From Ruminococcaceae bacterium UBA7080 (GTDB lineage Bacteria > Bacillota > Clostridia > Oscillospirales > Acutalibacteraceae): a stretch of 64,000 nt of DNA. The stretch lies in assembly GCA_002493595.1 (NCBI GenBank), contig DKZG01000003.1, positions 19,662-83,661 of the forward strand, written 5' to 3'. Below the pieces are notes generated by a model, which worked only from the letters and a program-made list of their open reading frames with translations, was not told the DNA's origin and searched no databases. The position numbers and the translations under genes are program-made. Of this stretch, positions 48,061-57,120 are shown in pieces (position 1 is the stretch's first letter; each line of letters starts with the position of its first letter).

Positions 48061-48925
48061 TGCCAGCACCTCCGCTCATAAGTCTTTTTATTTCAGCAGC
48101 ACCCTGCGCTACTGTATATATATTCGTTTTGCATTCAATTCCCTGTGCTTTAAGCTTAAGAAAAATATTGGTTATCTCGGGCACGTTAAGACCCATTGAT
48201 TTCAGTTGTTCAGCACGTGAATAAACCTCATCAACAGTACCATACATAGCAAGGCTTCCTTTGTTCATTACAAGCACCCTGCTGCATATCTTCGCCACAT
48301 CCTCCATAGAATGCGAAACCAAAATTACTGTATTGCCCATTTGCTGCTGATAATCCTGAATTAATCTTAAAATTGTTTCTCTGCCCTTTGGATCCAAGCC
48401 TGCACACGGCTCATCAAGTACAAGCACTTTAGGCTCCATTGCAATGATGGATGCAATAGCGACCCTGCGCTTTTGACCGCCGGATAAATCAAAAGGTGAT
48501 TTGCTCATGATATACTCGGATATGCCTACAAAACGTGCACTTTCATGCACACGCCTGTCTATTTCAGCCTGATCAAGACCCATTTGTTTGGGACCAAAAG
48601 CAATTTCTTTATAAACACTTTCTTCAAATATCTGGTATTCGGGATACTGAAAACATAGGCCTACAGCAAAACGTACCTGACGGATATTTTTTTTGTTTTC
48701 TTTTGACCAAATATCACGGCCATCCACAAACACTTTTCCGCTGTGCGGCTGAAGAAGAGCATTGAAATGCTGAATAAGTGTTGATTTGCCTGAACCTGTA
48801 TGACCTATAATACCTATCAGTTCACCCTGCTCAGCAGAAAAACTTATATTATCAATAGCTGCGGTTTCAAATGGAGTACCCACGCTGTAAAGATATTTTA
48901 AATTTTCACAGACAAGATACGCCAT
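48050..48925 (-). CDS. ecfA2: Energy-coupling factor transporter ATP-binding protein A2
   Basis: 291 residues from ATG 48925 (GGAGG eight bases upstream), one base overlap with ecfA1. Walker A GHTGSGKSTLIQHFNALL, Q-loop FQYPEYQIFEESVYKEIAFGP, signature LSGGQKRRVAIASI, Walker B LVLDEPCAGLD, His in VSHSMEDVAK. GHTGSGKSTLIQH and the position before ecfT identify it as the A2 half of the pair. Ends overlapping ecfT by eleven bases. Confidence 0.95.
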   Translation of the reverse strand: MAYLVCENLKYLYSVGTPFETAAIDNISFSAEQGELIGIIGHTGSGKSTLIQHFNALLQPHSGKVFVDGRDIWSKENKKNIRQVRFAVGLCFQYPEYQIFEESVYKEIAFGPKQMGLDQAEIDRRVHESARFVGISEYIMSKSPFDLSGGQKRRVAIASIIAMEPKVLVLDEPCAGLDPKGRETILRLIQDYQQQMGNTVILVSHSMEDVAKICSRVLVMNKGSLAMYGTVDEVYSRAEQLKSMGLNVPEITNIFLKLKAQGIECKTNIYTVAQGAAEIKRLMSGGAGNDF

Positions 48926-49791
48926 TATCTTTCCTCCAGCTTTCGTTTTAAAAATTCCACGCAATCGTCTGCGTTCAAAATTGTTTTTTCACTCTTTAAA
49001 CCAAGAGTATGAATCAGCTCAGTTGACTGGGGAACGTCAAGACCGAGTGCTTTTATATCATCAACCCTTGAAAATACATTTTCGGGTTTATCATCCATTT
49101 TTATTTTACCGTTATCAACAACCACTACTCTGTCAGCTTGAACTGCTTCGTCCATGTAGTGTGTAATCAGCACAATGGTTATGCCCTCTTCTCGGTTAAG
49201 CTTTTTTACAGTTTCTATCACTTCACGCCTGCCGCTGGGATCAAGCATAGCCGTTGGCTCATCAAGCACGATACATTCCGGTTTCATGGCAATAATTCCT
49301 GCTACAGCAATTCTTTGCTTCTGCCCGCCTGACAGCTTAGCCGGTGACTTTTCCCTATACTCATACATACCTACGGTTTTCAGCGCATCATCAACTCTGC
49401 GTCTGCATTCTTCGGATGCAATACCGAGGTTCTCCACACCGAAGGCAACATCCTCCTCGACTATTGAGGATACAATCTGATTATCGGGGTTTTGAAACAC
49501 CATACCAACCTTTTTGCGAATATCAAATATGGTGTCATCGTCCTTGGCAACCTGCCCGTCAACAATAATCTGACCTCGGTCGGCAAATAAAATGCCATTT
49601 GTCAGCTTTGCAATTGTTGATTTGCCCGAACCGTTATGCCCAAGAACAGCAACAAATGAGCCTTTTTCAATTGCAAGATTCAGATTTTCCAAAACCTTTA
49701 TTTCTTTATCATAATCATCGGATGTGGTTTCTTGTGAATCCTCATCAACAAAATAAGAAAAATCAACGTTCTTAAATTCAATCAAGTTCAT
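48925..49791 (-). CDS. ecfA1: Energy-coupling factor transporter ATP-binding protein A1
   Basis: 288 residues. Walker A GHNGSGKSTIAKLTNGIL, Q-loop MVFQNPDNQIVSSIVEEDVAFG, signature LSGGQKQRIAVAGI, Walker B IVLDEPTAMLDP, His in ITHYMDEAV. The N-terminus has an acidic insert (DEDSQETTSDDYDKE at about 16-30). Forms the ECF ATPase with EcfA2. Its ribosome site is weak; it starts nine bases after the methyltransferase stop. Confidence 0.95.
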   Translation of the reverse strand: MNLIEFKNVDFSYFVDEDSQETTSDDYDKEIKVLENLNLAIEKGSFVAVLGHNGSGKSTIAKLTNGILFADRGQIIVDGQVAKDDDTIFDIRKKVGMVFQNPDNQIVSSIVEEDVAFGVENLGIASEECRRRVDDALKTVGMYEYREKSPAKLSGGQKQRIAVAGIIAMKPECIVLDEPTAMLDPSGRREVIETVKKLNREEGITIVLITHYMDEAVQADRVVVVDNGKIKMDDKPENVFSRVDDIKALGLDVPQSTELIHTLGLKSEKTILNADDCVEFLKRKLEER

Positions 49792-49800
49792 TATACGACT

Positions 49801-50670
49801 TTATTCCTTTGTCCAGATTGCAGATGAACCGCACGGGAGCACCTGATTTTTTGATGATACAGGCAAGCCGATTTCATCAGCCTCAACCTTCCCGCCTTTT
49901 TTACTTGTAATAACATCATCAAGAATATATTTCATAACAGATGCAGAAAGGCCTGTGGTGTATGAATTAAGAAGCACCATAATAGGTTCATCCGAAAGCA
50001 CTTGTGAAACCAATCGGACAAAATCATAAATACTGTCCTCAAGGTGCCAAACCTCACCCTTAGGACCTCTGCCATAGCTTGGCGGGTCAAGAATAATAAT
50101 ATCATACTTATTTCCGCGTCTGATTTCACGCTGAACAAACTTTATACAGTCATCAACGATCCAGCGGACATTTTCTTCTTCCACTTGTGAGAGCTTGGCA
50201 TTTTCCTTGGCCCACTGCACCATACCCTTTGAAGCATCAACATGGACAACCTGTGCACCCTCTTTAAGACAGGCAACGGTTGCACCGCCTGTATAAGCAA
50301 AAAGGTTAAGGACTTTCACATCATCCCTGCCTGATTTGCGTATGAGCTCTCTCGTGTAATCCCAATTTACAGCCTGCTCGGGAAAAAGGCCTGTATGCTT
50401 AAAGCCCATAGTTTTAATGCTAAAGGTTAAATCCTTATATCTGACCTGCCAAGCATCCGGAATGCGTTTAAACACCTGCCACTTGCCGCCGCCCGTTCTT
50501 GAACGCACATACCTTGCCGATGGCTGATACCACAGCCGATGCTCTTTTTCACTTTTCCAAATAACCTGAGGATCTGGACGAATTAAAATTTCTCTCGTCC
50601 AACGCTCCAGCTTTTCGCCGCAGGAGCAATCAATCAGTTCATAATCTTTCCAATCTGTTGAATATCTCAT
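49801..50670 (-). CDS. Class I SAM-dependent RNA methyltransferase (RlmI/RlmK-like)
   Basis: 289 residues. SAM-binding VLNLFAYTGGATVACLKEGAQVVHVDASKGMVQWAKEN and catalytic region IIILDPPSYGRGPKGEVW match the C-terminal half of 23S rRNA (cytosine-C5 or guanine) methyltransferases of the RlmI/RlmKL group. The PUA domain of RlmI is missing, so RNA target and position are not predictable. The N-terminal 90 residues form a beta-rich segment. Between glmM and ecfA1 in the operon run. Confidence 0.8.
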   Translation of the reverse strand: MRYSTDWKDYELIDCSCGEKLERWTREILIRPDPQVIWKSEKEHRLWYQPSARYVRSRTGGGKWQVFKRIPDAWQVRYKDLTFSIKTMGFKHTGLFPEQAVNWDYTRELIRKSGRDDVKVLNLFAYTGGATVACLKEGAQVVHVDASKGMVQWAKENAKLSQVEEENVRWIVDDCIKFVQREIRRGNKYDIIILDPPSYGRGPKGEVWHLEDSIYDFVRLVSQVLSDEPIMVLLNSYTTGLSASVMKYILDDVITSKKGGKVEADEIGLPVSSKNQVLPCGSSAIWTKE

Positions 50671-50706
50671 TTAAACTAATCCTAATTAATTTTAAATCAA
50701 TCGTTA

Positions 50707-52059
50707 CTATGACAAGCGTTCACGAACAACATCTGCAATTGCATTGCCCAGCGTGGTAATCTGTTCAATATCCGCACCCTCCAGCATAACACGAACAAGC
50801 GGTTCGGTTCCGCTGACACGGACAAGAACCCTTCCTTCTCCGGACAGCTCCATTTCCGCCTGCTGAACAGCTGAAATAATATATTCGTCATTATTGTATT
50901 TCTGCTTACCCTCGGGAGTAACCTTGACATTGATAAGCACCTGGGGATAAACTCGCATAATTTTTGCAAGCTCAGACAGTTTTTTGCCTGATTTTACAAT
51001 GGTTTCAACAAGCTGCACACCTGAAAGCTCGCCGTCACCCGTTGTGGCATAATCAAGAAAAATAACATGACCGCTCTGCTCGCCGCCGATATTATAGCCG
51101 TCCTTAAGCATTCTTTCAAGTACATATCTGTCGCCTACAGCCGTTTTTGCACAATCAATATCGTTATCCTTGCAAAATTTAAAAAAGCCCATATTACTCA
51201 TAACGGTAACAACAGCTGTATTCTTTGCAAGCTTACCTTCATCTTTCATTCTCTTTGAACAAATTGCAATAACCTTATCCCCGTCAACAAGCTCACCGTT
51301 TTCATCAACTGCAAGCATTCTGTCAGCATCCCCGTCAAAGGCAAGACCCAAGTCAAGACCGGCGTCCTTAACAAAGCGCATAAGCTCCTGAGGATGCGTT
51401 GAACCGCAGCCATCATTTATATTAACACCGTCCGGAGTATCTGAAAGCATAAGACATTTTGCACCAAGTGCGGTAAATATCTCCTTTGCACAAACCGATG
51501 CGCTGCCGTTAGCACAATCGAGTGCAATGGACAAACCGTCAAAGCGTTGTGAAGCAGTGGATACAACATGATTCACATAATCCTGAACAGCTGTTTTGCA
51601 GTAAATTCTGTTTCCGACTTCACCGCCCAGCAAAACAGGTATCTCTTCTGTATGATCAAGTACAATAGCTTCAATTTCCTCTTCTATGGCATCATCAAGC
51701 TTATAGCCTGTTTTTTGAAATATTTTAATACCGTTATACTCGCAGGGATTATGTGATGCAGAAATCATAACACCGGCTTCACAGCCATACTTGCAAACAA
51801 GGTAAGCTACAGCAGGAGTCGGAACAATACCTACGGATAACACATTGCAGCCCACAGAAGTTAAACCTGCTGTAAGAGCTGCTTCAAGCATATCACCTGA
51901 AGCTCTTGTATCTCTGCCAATTAATACTGTTGGTTTTGATGATTTGCTTTCTTTAAGAAGCACCATCGCTGCTGCACGGCCTATCTGTAAGGCAAGCTCG
52001 GGGGTCAAGCTCTCGTTAGCAATACCTCTCACACCGTCTGTTCCGAATAATCTACCCAT
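50707..52059 (-). CDS. glmM: Phosphoglucosamine mutase
   Basis: 450 residues. LFGTDGVRGIANESLTPELALQIGRAA start, active-site serine loop ISASHNPCEYNGIKIF near 100, metal loop AFDGDADRMLAVDENG near 240, sugar-binding GGEQSGHVIF near 325, phosphate-binding RVSGTEPLVRVM at the C-terminus. Converts glucosamine-6-phosphate to glucosamine-1-phosphate for UDP-GlcNAc and peptidoglycan. Good GGAGAG site. Confidence 0.97.
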   Translation of the reverse strand: MGRLFGTDGVRGIANESLTPELALQIGRAAAMVLLKESKSSKPTVLIGRDTRASGDMLEAALTAGLTSVGCNVLSVGIVPTPAVAYLVCKYGCEAGVMISASHNPCEYNGIKIFQKTGYKLDDAIEEEIEAIVLDHTEEIPVLLGGEVGNRIYCKTAVQDYVNHVVSTASQRFDGLSIALDCANGSASVCAKEIFTALGAKCLMLSDTPDGVNINDGCGSTHPQELMRFVKDAGLDLGLAFDGDADRMLAVDENGELVDGDKVIAICSKRMKDEGKLAKNTAVVTVMSNMGFFKFCKDNDIDCAKTAVGDRYVLERMLKDGYNIGGEQSGHVIFLDYATTGDGELSGVQLVETIVKSGKKLSELAKIMRVYPQVLINVKVTPEGKQKYNNDEYIISAVQQAEMELSGEGRVLVRVSGTEPLVRVMLEGADIEQITTLGNAIADVVRERLS

Positions 52060-52086
52060 AACTATATCTCTCCAAACATTTATTTG

Positions 52087-53121
52087 TTAAAGAAGTTTCT
52101 GCTGACCGTCTTGCTCAAGGCCGAGATGCGTGTAAGCAAGTGCGGTTGCACACCTTCCGCGCGGAGTTCTTGAAAGAAATCCGATCTGCATAAGATACGG
52201 CTCATATACGTCTTCAATGGTTACAGCCTCTTCACCGATTGCAGCTGCTATTGTTTCAAGGCCGACCGGGCCGCCGTTATAATTTTTTATCATAGTTGTC
52301 AAAAGAACTCTGTCGATATTGTCAAGACCCAGCTCATCAATTTCCATTCTGCTAAGAGCATCAACAGATGCCTCACGGCTGATTACACCGTCATATTTAA
52401 CCTGTGCAAAATCGCGGCTGCGCTTAAGAAGCCTGTTGGCAATACGCGGTGTTCCCCGTGAACGTGATGCAATTTCAGCTGCTCCGTTTGCGTCAATCGG
52501 GATATTTAAAATGCCTGCACTTCTTGTAACAATGGTTGCAAGCTGTGCATCATTATACATTTCAAGCCTGAAAACCACACCGAATCTATCACGCAGCGGC
52601 GCTGAAAGCTGACCTGCTCTGGTTGTGGCACCGATAAGTGTGAAATGCGGCAAATCCAGACGTATTGAACGAGCCGAAGGGCCTTTGCCGATAATAATAT
52701 CAAGTGCACCATCCTCCATTGCCGGATACAGCACTTCCTCAACCTGTCTGTTAAGGCGGTGTATTTCATCAATAAAAAGCACATCACCCTCCTGAAGGTT
52801 AGTTAAAAGAGCTGCCAAATCGCCCTGCTTTTCAATAGCAGGACCGCTTGTAACACGGATATTGACACCCATTTCATTGGCAATAATACCTGCAAGAGTT
52901 GTTTTTCCGAGCCCCGGAGGACCGTAAAGCAAAACATGGTCAAGCGCTTCGCCCCTGCCCCTTGCTGCTTGAATATATATCTTTAAATTCTCCTTTACCT
53001 TATCCTGTCCGATATATTCGTCAAGGGTTTTAGGTCTGAGTGAATTTTCGATATCCTTATCCTCAGGAGTAAAATCAGAGGTAACTATTCTGTTTTCAAA
53101 ATCCATTTCTGTTTCCTGCAT
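52087..53121 (-). CDS. ruvB: Holliday junction branch migration helicase RuvB
   Basis: 344 residues. Start region [26 protein letters not shown], Walker [13 protein letters not shown], Walker [15 protein letters not shown], sensor [19 protein letters not shown]-terminal winged helix ([21 protein letters not shown]). Motor of the RuvABC resolvasome; ten bases after ruvA. AGGAGATAAATT ahead of the ATG. Confidence 0.98.
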   Translation of the reverse strand: MQETEMDFENRIVTSDFTPEDKDIENSLRPKTLDEYIGQDKVKENLKIYIQAARGRGEALDHVLLYGPPGLGKTTLAGIIANEMGVNIRVTSGPAIEKQGDLAALLTNLQEGDVLFIDEIHRLNRQVEEVLYPAMEDGALDIIIGKGPSARSIRLDLPHFTLIGATTRAGQLSAPLRDRFGVVFRLEMYNDAQLATIVTRSAGILNIPIDANGAAEIASRSRGTPRIANRLLKRSRDFAQVKYDGVISREASVDALSRMEIDELGLDNIDRVLLTTMIKNYNGGPVGLETIAAAIGEEAVTIEDVYEPYLMQIGFLSRTPRGRCATALAYTHLGLEQDGQQKLL

Positions 53122-53131
53122 AATTTATCTC

Positions 53132-53740
53132 CTATAAATTTTTAGCAAGCTGTTTTAATCCCTGCCTAATCATATCATCAACTGAAAGTGATTTGTCCAT
53201 AGCCCCCACAACGACTGCGGCATCTGACTGTGAATAACCAAGTGCCACAAGCGCTTCAACTGCCTCGGCACAATCTCCGCCTGAAGATACGGCTGCTGCA
53301 TCGTTAACTGCCTGCGAAACGCTGCTGCTCACCGCAATGCTACCCATTTTATCTTTAAGCTCAAGTACCACTCTTTCAGCAGTTTTTTTGCCGACTCCCT
53401 GTGCCTTCATAATAGCCTTAGCATCACCTGAAGCAATACTCACTGCCAGGCGATCGGGTGACAGCTCTGATAAAATGGATACCGCTGCCTTTGGTCCTAT
53501 ACCTGAAACAGTGATTAACAGTTTAAAAGCATCCAGCTCCGCCCGGCTTGCAAAGCCATACAAGTCCATTGCATCCTCACGCACTGAAAGATAAGTAAAG
53601 ACATTTACCTTGTCACCCGTTTTTCCTATCTCTTGAACTGTATTGAGTGTGGTAAAACATTTAAAACCTACACCGCCGCACTCAATAACAATAAAATTAA
53701 CATCACTTACGGTAAGTGTGCCGCAAAGATTATAAATCAT
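53132..53740 (-). CDS. ruvA: Holliday junction branch migration protein RuvA
   Basis: 202 residues. OB domain with VIECGGVGFKCFTTLNT, two helix-hairpin-helix motifs in KLLITVSGIGPKAAVSILSEL and IMKAQGVGKKTAERVVLELKDKM, and a C-terminal three-helix domain that contacts RuvB (VEALVALGYSQSDAAVVV). Tetramer that holds the junction. AAGGTGATTTT precedes the ATG; four bases after ruvC. Confidence 0.97.
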   Translation of the reverse strand: MIYNLCGTLTVSDVNFIVIECGGVGFKCFTTLNTVQEIGKTGDKVNVFTYLSVREDAMDLYGFASRAELDAFKLLITVSGIGPKAAVSILSELSPDRLAVSIASGDAKAIMKAQGVGKKTAERVVLELKDKMGSIAVSSSVSQAVNDAAAVSSGGDCAEAVEALVALGYSQSDAAVVVGAMDKSLSVDDMIRQGLKQLAKNL

Positions 53741-53744
53741 AAAA

Positions 53745-54245
53745 TCACCTTAAATTATTTAATGAGCCGATAATTGAGCCGCTGCAATGGCCGTGGCAAA
53801 TGGCCATTGCAAGAGCATCAGCAGTATCATCCGGCTTAGGAATTTTATCCAGATTAAGCATAAGTCTTGTCATCTCCTGAACCTGCTTTTTTTCTGCTCG
53901 GCCGTAGCCGACAACAGACTGCTTAACCTGCAAAGGAGTATACTCAAATATATCAACGCCGTAATTCTGTGCAGAAAGCGTTATAACACCCCTTGCCTGC
54001 GCAACGTCAATAACGGTTTTAGCATTATTGTTATAAAAAAGCTTTTCCATACTCATAACCTCAGGCTTGTACTTTTCAAACAAATAGCACATATCGTTAT
54101 AAATTGTCTGAAGCCTGAGAGGAAAAGGAGTATGTGCATCGGTTGTTATTGCACCGTAACCGAGAACTCGAAATTTGTTTGCCTTATATTCCAAAACGCC
54201 CCAGCCGACAATAGCATACCCGGGATCGATACCAAGAATAATCAT
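53745..54245 (-). CDS. ruvC: Crossover junction endodeoxyribonuclease RuvC
   Basis: 166 residues. Catalytic acids: Asp-7 in ILGIDPGYAIVGWGV, Glu in VMSMEKLFYNNNAKT near 66, and two Asp in KPDDTADALAMAICH near 138-141. Resolves Holliday junctions. First gene of the 13-gene run that reaches to the clpE-like gene at 41658; GGAG eight bases ahead of the ATG and a good promoter further upstream. Confidence 0.97.
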   Translation of the reverse strand: MIILGIDPGYAIVGWGVLEYKANKFRVLGYGAITTDAHTPFPLRLQTIYNDMCYLFEKYKPEVMSMEKLFYNNNAKTVIDVAQARGVITLSAQNYGVDIFEYTPLQVKQSVVGYGRAEKKQVQEMTRLMLNLDKIPKPDDTADALAMAICHGHCSGSIIGSLNNLR

Positions 54246-54273
54246 ACATAATACTCCATTTTATATTCGTTTA

Positions 54274-54302
54274 ATTATAGCACGGCGCACAATATTATGC
54301 AA
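54274..54302 (-). promoter_or_regulatory. Sigma-A promoter of the ruvC operon
   Basis: Minus strand TTGCAT (54297-54302), 17-bp spacer, TATAAT (54274-54279). No recognisable SOS box overlaps it. Confidence 0.75.
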
Positions 54303-54344
54303 TAAATAATATATAAATTATATGTGAACGAAAAACGTCAAAAT

Positions 54345-54371
54345 AAAAGGCGGATATTTAAACCGCCTTTT
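54345..54371 (-). terminator. Terminator downstream of the flavoprotein gene and palindromic element
   Basis: 9-bp stem AAAAGGCGG/CCGCCTTTT (54345-54353 with 54363-54371) with an AT loop; on the minus strand followed by ATTTTGACG. The flavoprotein transcript would carry about 215 bases of 3' untranslated sequence before it. Confidence 0.7.
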
Positions 54372-54470
54372 AGAGAGTATTGGTCAAACAAGAATCAAAC
54401 AAAACAAGATTCAAATCAACAAATTATGCCTTACATAATCAAAAATTTGAAGGATTTAAACAGCACTGCA

Positions 54471-54573
54471 CCTAAGCAAACCGTTTTTTGTGCACAGCAT
54501 CATTTCTTTGACACTGATATACTGCCGTATATCAAGGCCAAAAAGGCGTTAGTCGGAAAACGGTTTGCTTAGG
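54471..54573. repeat. 103-bp palindromic element with internal hairpin
   Basis: Perfect 17-bp terminal inverted repeat CCTAAGCAAACCGTTTT (54471-54487) with its complement (54557-54573). Inside it lies an 8-bp hairpin TGATATAC/GTATATCA (54515-54522 with 54527-54534, loop TGCC) and a short GCC-AAAAA-GGC. It sits 11 bases after the flavoprotein stop and is not followed by a T-run, so it is not a plain terminator. No clear target-site duplication. It could be a miniature transposable element or a structured RNA. The rest of 54303-54584, a stretch without a gene, holds only AT-rich sequence and the terminator. Confidence 0.65.
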
Positions 54574-54584
54574 CTATTGGGTTC

Positions 54585-55133
54585 CTAACCTTTAAGAAAA
54601 TGCACAAACTTTTCAAGCTCGGTTATGTTGAATGTATAGTTCCCTGCATCCGTATTCGGAATATAATAGCGTGAGCACACTTCTCCGTTAAGCACAGTAA
54701 AAGCCTGTTTTAATGTTGAAATCATATAGTCGGCACATTGCCTTGCATTAGAGCCGCTGACAATCACTGCGCCGACTCGTTTATGCTTTTCGATAGGCGG
54801 CTTAGCACCGCGTTTGAAACGAGCACTGTAGTAACGCTGAAATCTGTCAATGATGGCCTTAAGCGGCGCGGGAAAAAAGTTATTGTAAACAGGAGTGAAA
54901 AACGCAATATAATCAGCCTGCTCAAAATCCTCAAAAAACAAATCCAAATCCTTATTGGAACAGCCCTCATGATACTCGCAATACTTGCAGTCGGTACACG
55001 GTGCAGGAGCCATCTTATAAGTATCGTACTGTTTTATTTCGCAGTCTAAAAAATACTTTTTCACCTGTTTAATAAGCTCTGCCGATACACCGTTATCTCT
55101 CGGTGAGCCGTTAATCACTAATAATTTTCTCAT
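54585..55133 (-). CDS. Iron-sulfur flavoprotein / NADPH-dependent FMN reductase family
   Basis: 182 residues from ATG 55133 (GGTGATAAG upstream). Flavodoxin-like fold with the FMN phosphate loop INGSPRDNGVSAEL at the N-terminus and TPVYNNFFPAPLKAIIDRF. Between them is a compact cysteine motif CTDCKYCEYHEGC (CX2CX2CX5C), which in archaeal iron-sulfur flavoproteins (ISF) holds a 4Fe-4S cluster. Electron-transfer or detoxifying role likely; partner unknown. A TATAAT-type -10 is present upstream on this strand (55171-55176) with a poor -35. Confidence 0.85.
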   Translation of the reverse strand: MRKLLVINGSPRDNGVSAELIKQVKKYFLDCEIKQYDTYKMAPAPCTDCKYCEYHEGCSNKDLDLFFEDFEQADYIAFFTPVYNNFFPAPLKAIIDRFQRYYSARFKRGAKPPIEKHKRVGAVIVSGSNARQCADYMISTLKQAFTVLNGEVCSRYYIPNTDAGNYTFNITELEKFVHFLKG

Positions 55134-55189
55134 CTTATCACCGTTATTCTTAAATCTAATCACAATAAAAATTATATCACAAATTTATA

Positions 55190-55218
55190 TTGTTTTAAAG
55201 AGCAAAATATGTTATACC
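55190..55218 (+). promoter_or_regulatory. Possible promoter of the cation efflux gene
   Basis: TTGTTT, 17-bp spacer, TATACC, 25 bases before the ATG. Both boxes deviate from consensus, so this is tentative. Confidence 0.4.
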
Positions 55219-55242
55219 TGTATATAGAAAGTAGGAAAAATT

Positions 55243-56409
55243 ATGATTCGCAATATGATAGATAAAACAATAAATAAAAAAGGATGGGATACATCTGCAG
55301 CGAGAGAAAAGCTGGGAATTTTCAGCGGTATTTTCGGAATTTTCTGCAATGTAATTCTATGCGGTCTAAAATTTTTTGTCGGCTCATTGACAGGCTCGGT
55401 TTCCATAACAGCCGATGCTGTAAACAATCTGTCTGACGCCGGATCGAGCATTGTCACAATTGCAGGAACCAAGCTTGCAGGAAAACCGGTTGATGAAGAG
55501 CATCCTTTTGGCCACGGCAGGGCCGAATATATATCTGCCCTGGCAGTCGCTTTTCTTATTTTTATGATGAGTATAGAGCTTGCTAAAGGCTCGGTTGAAA
55601 AAATAATAAACCCTCAAAATATAAAATTCAATATTTGGTATATAGCCGTACTTGCCTTTGCAATAATCACTAAGCTTTTTATGGCTTATTTCAACCACAT
55701 TCTTTACAAGAAAACCGACAATTTAAATCTTAAGGCTGTCATGCAGGACAGTCTGAATGACTGTATAGCAACAGCAGCCACAATCATAGCCCTGCTTATT
55801 TCCTGTTTTACACCATTTAAGAGAGCTGACGGAATCATCGGCCTTATAGTAGCAATCGTAATCTTCATCGCAGGAATAAATATTGTGAAGGATATACTCG
55901 GAAGGCTGCTTGGTCAGCCGCCTTCACAGGAGCTTGTAAAGAATATCGAAGAAATCATGCTGAGCGAAGAGCAGATAACAGGTATTCATGATTTAATCGT
56001 GCATGATTACGGCCCGGGAAGAATTATTGCATCCGTTCATGCCGAAGTGCCTGCAAATGCCGATATTGTTGAGATACACGATATAATTGACAATGTTGAA
56101 AAGAAAATTTCAGAAGAACTGAAAATCGTTATCTGTGTTCATATGGATCCCATTGTTATGGACGATGAAGAGGTGGACAAATACAAAAATCTTACCCATA
56201 AAATTATTGAAAGCTTAAACAGCAAATACAGCTTCCACGATTTTAAAATGGTAAAAGGTCCTACACACACAAATTTGATATTTGACCTGGTTGTGCCCTA
56301 TGAAAAAAACAAAACAAGTGCACAAATACTTGCACAACTGAAAAACGGTTTTTTACAGGAGGATGAAACAATCAATCTTGTAGTAACCGTTGAGCATTCA
56401 TATGTTTAA
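55243..56409 (+). CDS. Cation diffusion facilitator family transporter
   Basis: 388 residues. Six membrane helices in the first 215 residues, with the metal-site Asp residues in SITADAVNNLSDAGSSIVTIAG (DxxxD-like NLSD) and later in KAVMQDSLNDCIATAA, and HPFGHGRAEYISAL. The C-terminal cytoplasmic domain (about 225-388) has HDLIVHDYGPGRIIASVHAEVPA and ICVHMDPI metal-binding residues and is longer than in FieF. Exports divalent metals such as zinc, iron or manganese in exchange for protons; metal not predictable. AGTAGGA before the ATG. Confidence 0.92.
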   Translation: MIRNMIDKTINKKGWDTSAAREKLGIFSGIFGIFCNVILCGLKFFVGSLTGSVSITADAVNNLSDAGSSIVTIAGTKLAGKPVDEEHPFGHGRAEYISALAVAFLIFMMSIELAKGSVEKIINPQNIKFNIWYIAVLAFAIITKLFMAYFNHILYKKTDNLNLKAVMQDSLNDCIATAATIIALLISCFTPFKRADGIIGLIVAIVIFIAGINIVKDILGRLLGQPPSQELVKNIEEIMLSEEQITGIHDLIVHDYGPGRIIASVHAEVPANADIVEIHDIIDNVEKKISEELKIVICVHMDPIVMDDEEVDKYKNLTHKIIESLNSKYSFHDFKMVKGPTHTNLIFDLVVPYEKNKTSAQILAQLKNGFLQEDETINLVVTVEHSYV

Positions 56410-56460
56410 AAGTTTATATAAAACAAACTCAAATTACTTAATCAGTAATGGTGCTTTATT

Positions 56461-57075
56461 ATGATGACAAAACATTTCAAAATTGTTCTTAGTATTTCGA
56501 GTGCAGCAATTGCAATAATATTATTATTGATTTTTGCTATATCAAAAGAAAGCAAACCGGTTAATCTGACAGATATTAAAAATATGAATATAGGTTCAGA
56601 AATGCCGAAAATACTTTATGCGGATGATAACACAACAGTCCTCAGCGGAGCATTCGGAATTATAGAATTCGACATAGCCGATGAACGTATTCATACAAGG
56701 ATTTCATTTGAAGAAATTGAAAAGCTCAATCTGGATATGCCATCCTTTTCTGTATCTGAAGATGGAAAATGGATTTTTATAACCGATTCACAAACGGATG
56801 TAAAGTACAAATGCAGGCTCGGCACGGATAGAATCCGTATTGCCGAAGAAGCACCGCCGAAACTGTTTTCACCGGTTTTCATAAATCAATATGAAGAAAA
56901 ATATGACGAATGGTTTGACAGCAACTATCTAATCAGTGAAACTATAGTAATAAAAAACGAAACCTATTTATATCTGCGTGCAAATCCTGATTGGAGTATG
57001 AACAGCTTGCAGCTTACCGAATGTGATTTAAAAACAAATAAAGAAATTCAATCTATAGATATTTTTAATACATAA
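56461..57075 (+). CDS. Hypothetical membrane-anchored protein
   Basis: 204 residues. Signal-anchor helix at about 8-27 (VLSISSAAIAIILLLIFAI), then an outer beta-rich domain with WIFITDSQTDVKYKCRLG and YLYLRANPDWSMNSLQLTECDL. I recognise no family; the strand pattern is compatible with a part of a propeller. No lipobox. It lies 51 bases after the cation transporter gene with a weak ribosome site, so it may share that transcript. Ends at a strong bidirectional terminator. Confidence 0.6.
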   Translation: MMTKHFKIVLSISSAAIAIILLLIFAISKESKPVNLTDIKNMNIGSEMPKILYADDNTTVLSGAFGIIEFDIADERIHTRISFEEIEKLNLDMPSFSVSEDGKWIFITDSQTDVKYKCRLGTDRIRIAEEAPPKLFSPVFINQYEEKYDEWFDSNYLISETIVIKNETYLYLRANPDWSMNSLQLTECDLKTNKEIQSIDIFNT

Positions 57076-57077
57076 CA

Positions 57078-57120
57078 ACAAAAGCCTTGCGGTAATCAAG
57101 CTGAACCGCAAGGCTTTTGT
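57078..57120. terminator. Bidirectional terminator between convergent genes
   Basis: 16-bp perfect stem (57078-57093 with 57105-57120, core AAAGCCTTGCGGT), one of the strongest hairpins in the window; flanked by TTATTTTTC on the plus strand. It overlaps the stop codon of the minus-strand gene. Confidence 0.88.

Noticed and set aside
54324..54572. 82-residue plus-strand frame
   Set aside because: It starts at GTG without a ribosome site, crosses the terminator at 54345 and the palindromic element; composition looks non-coding. I prefer the structured-element reading.
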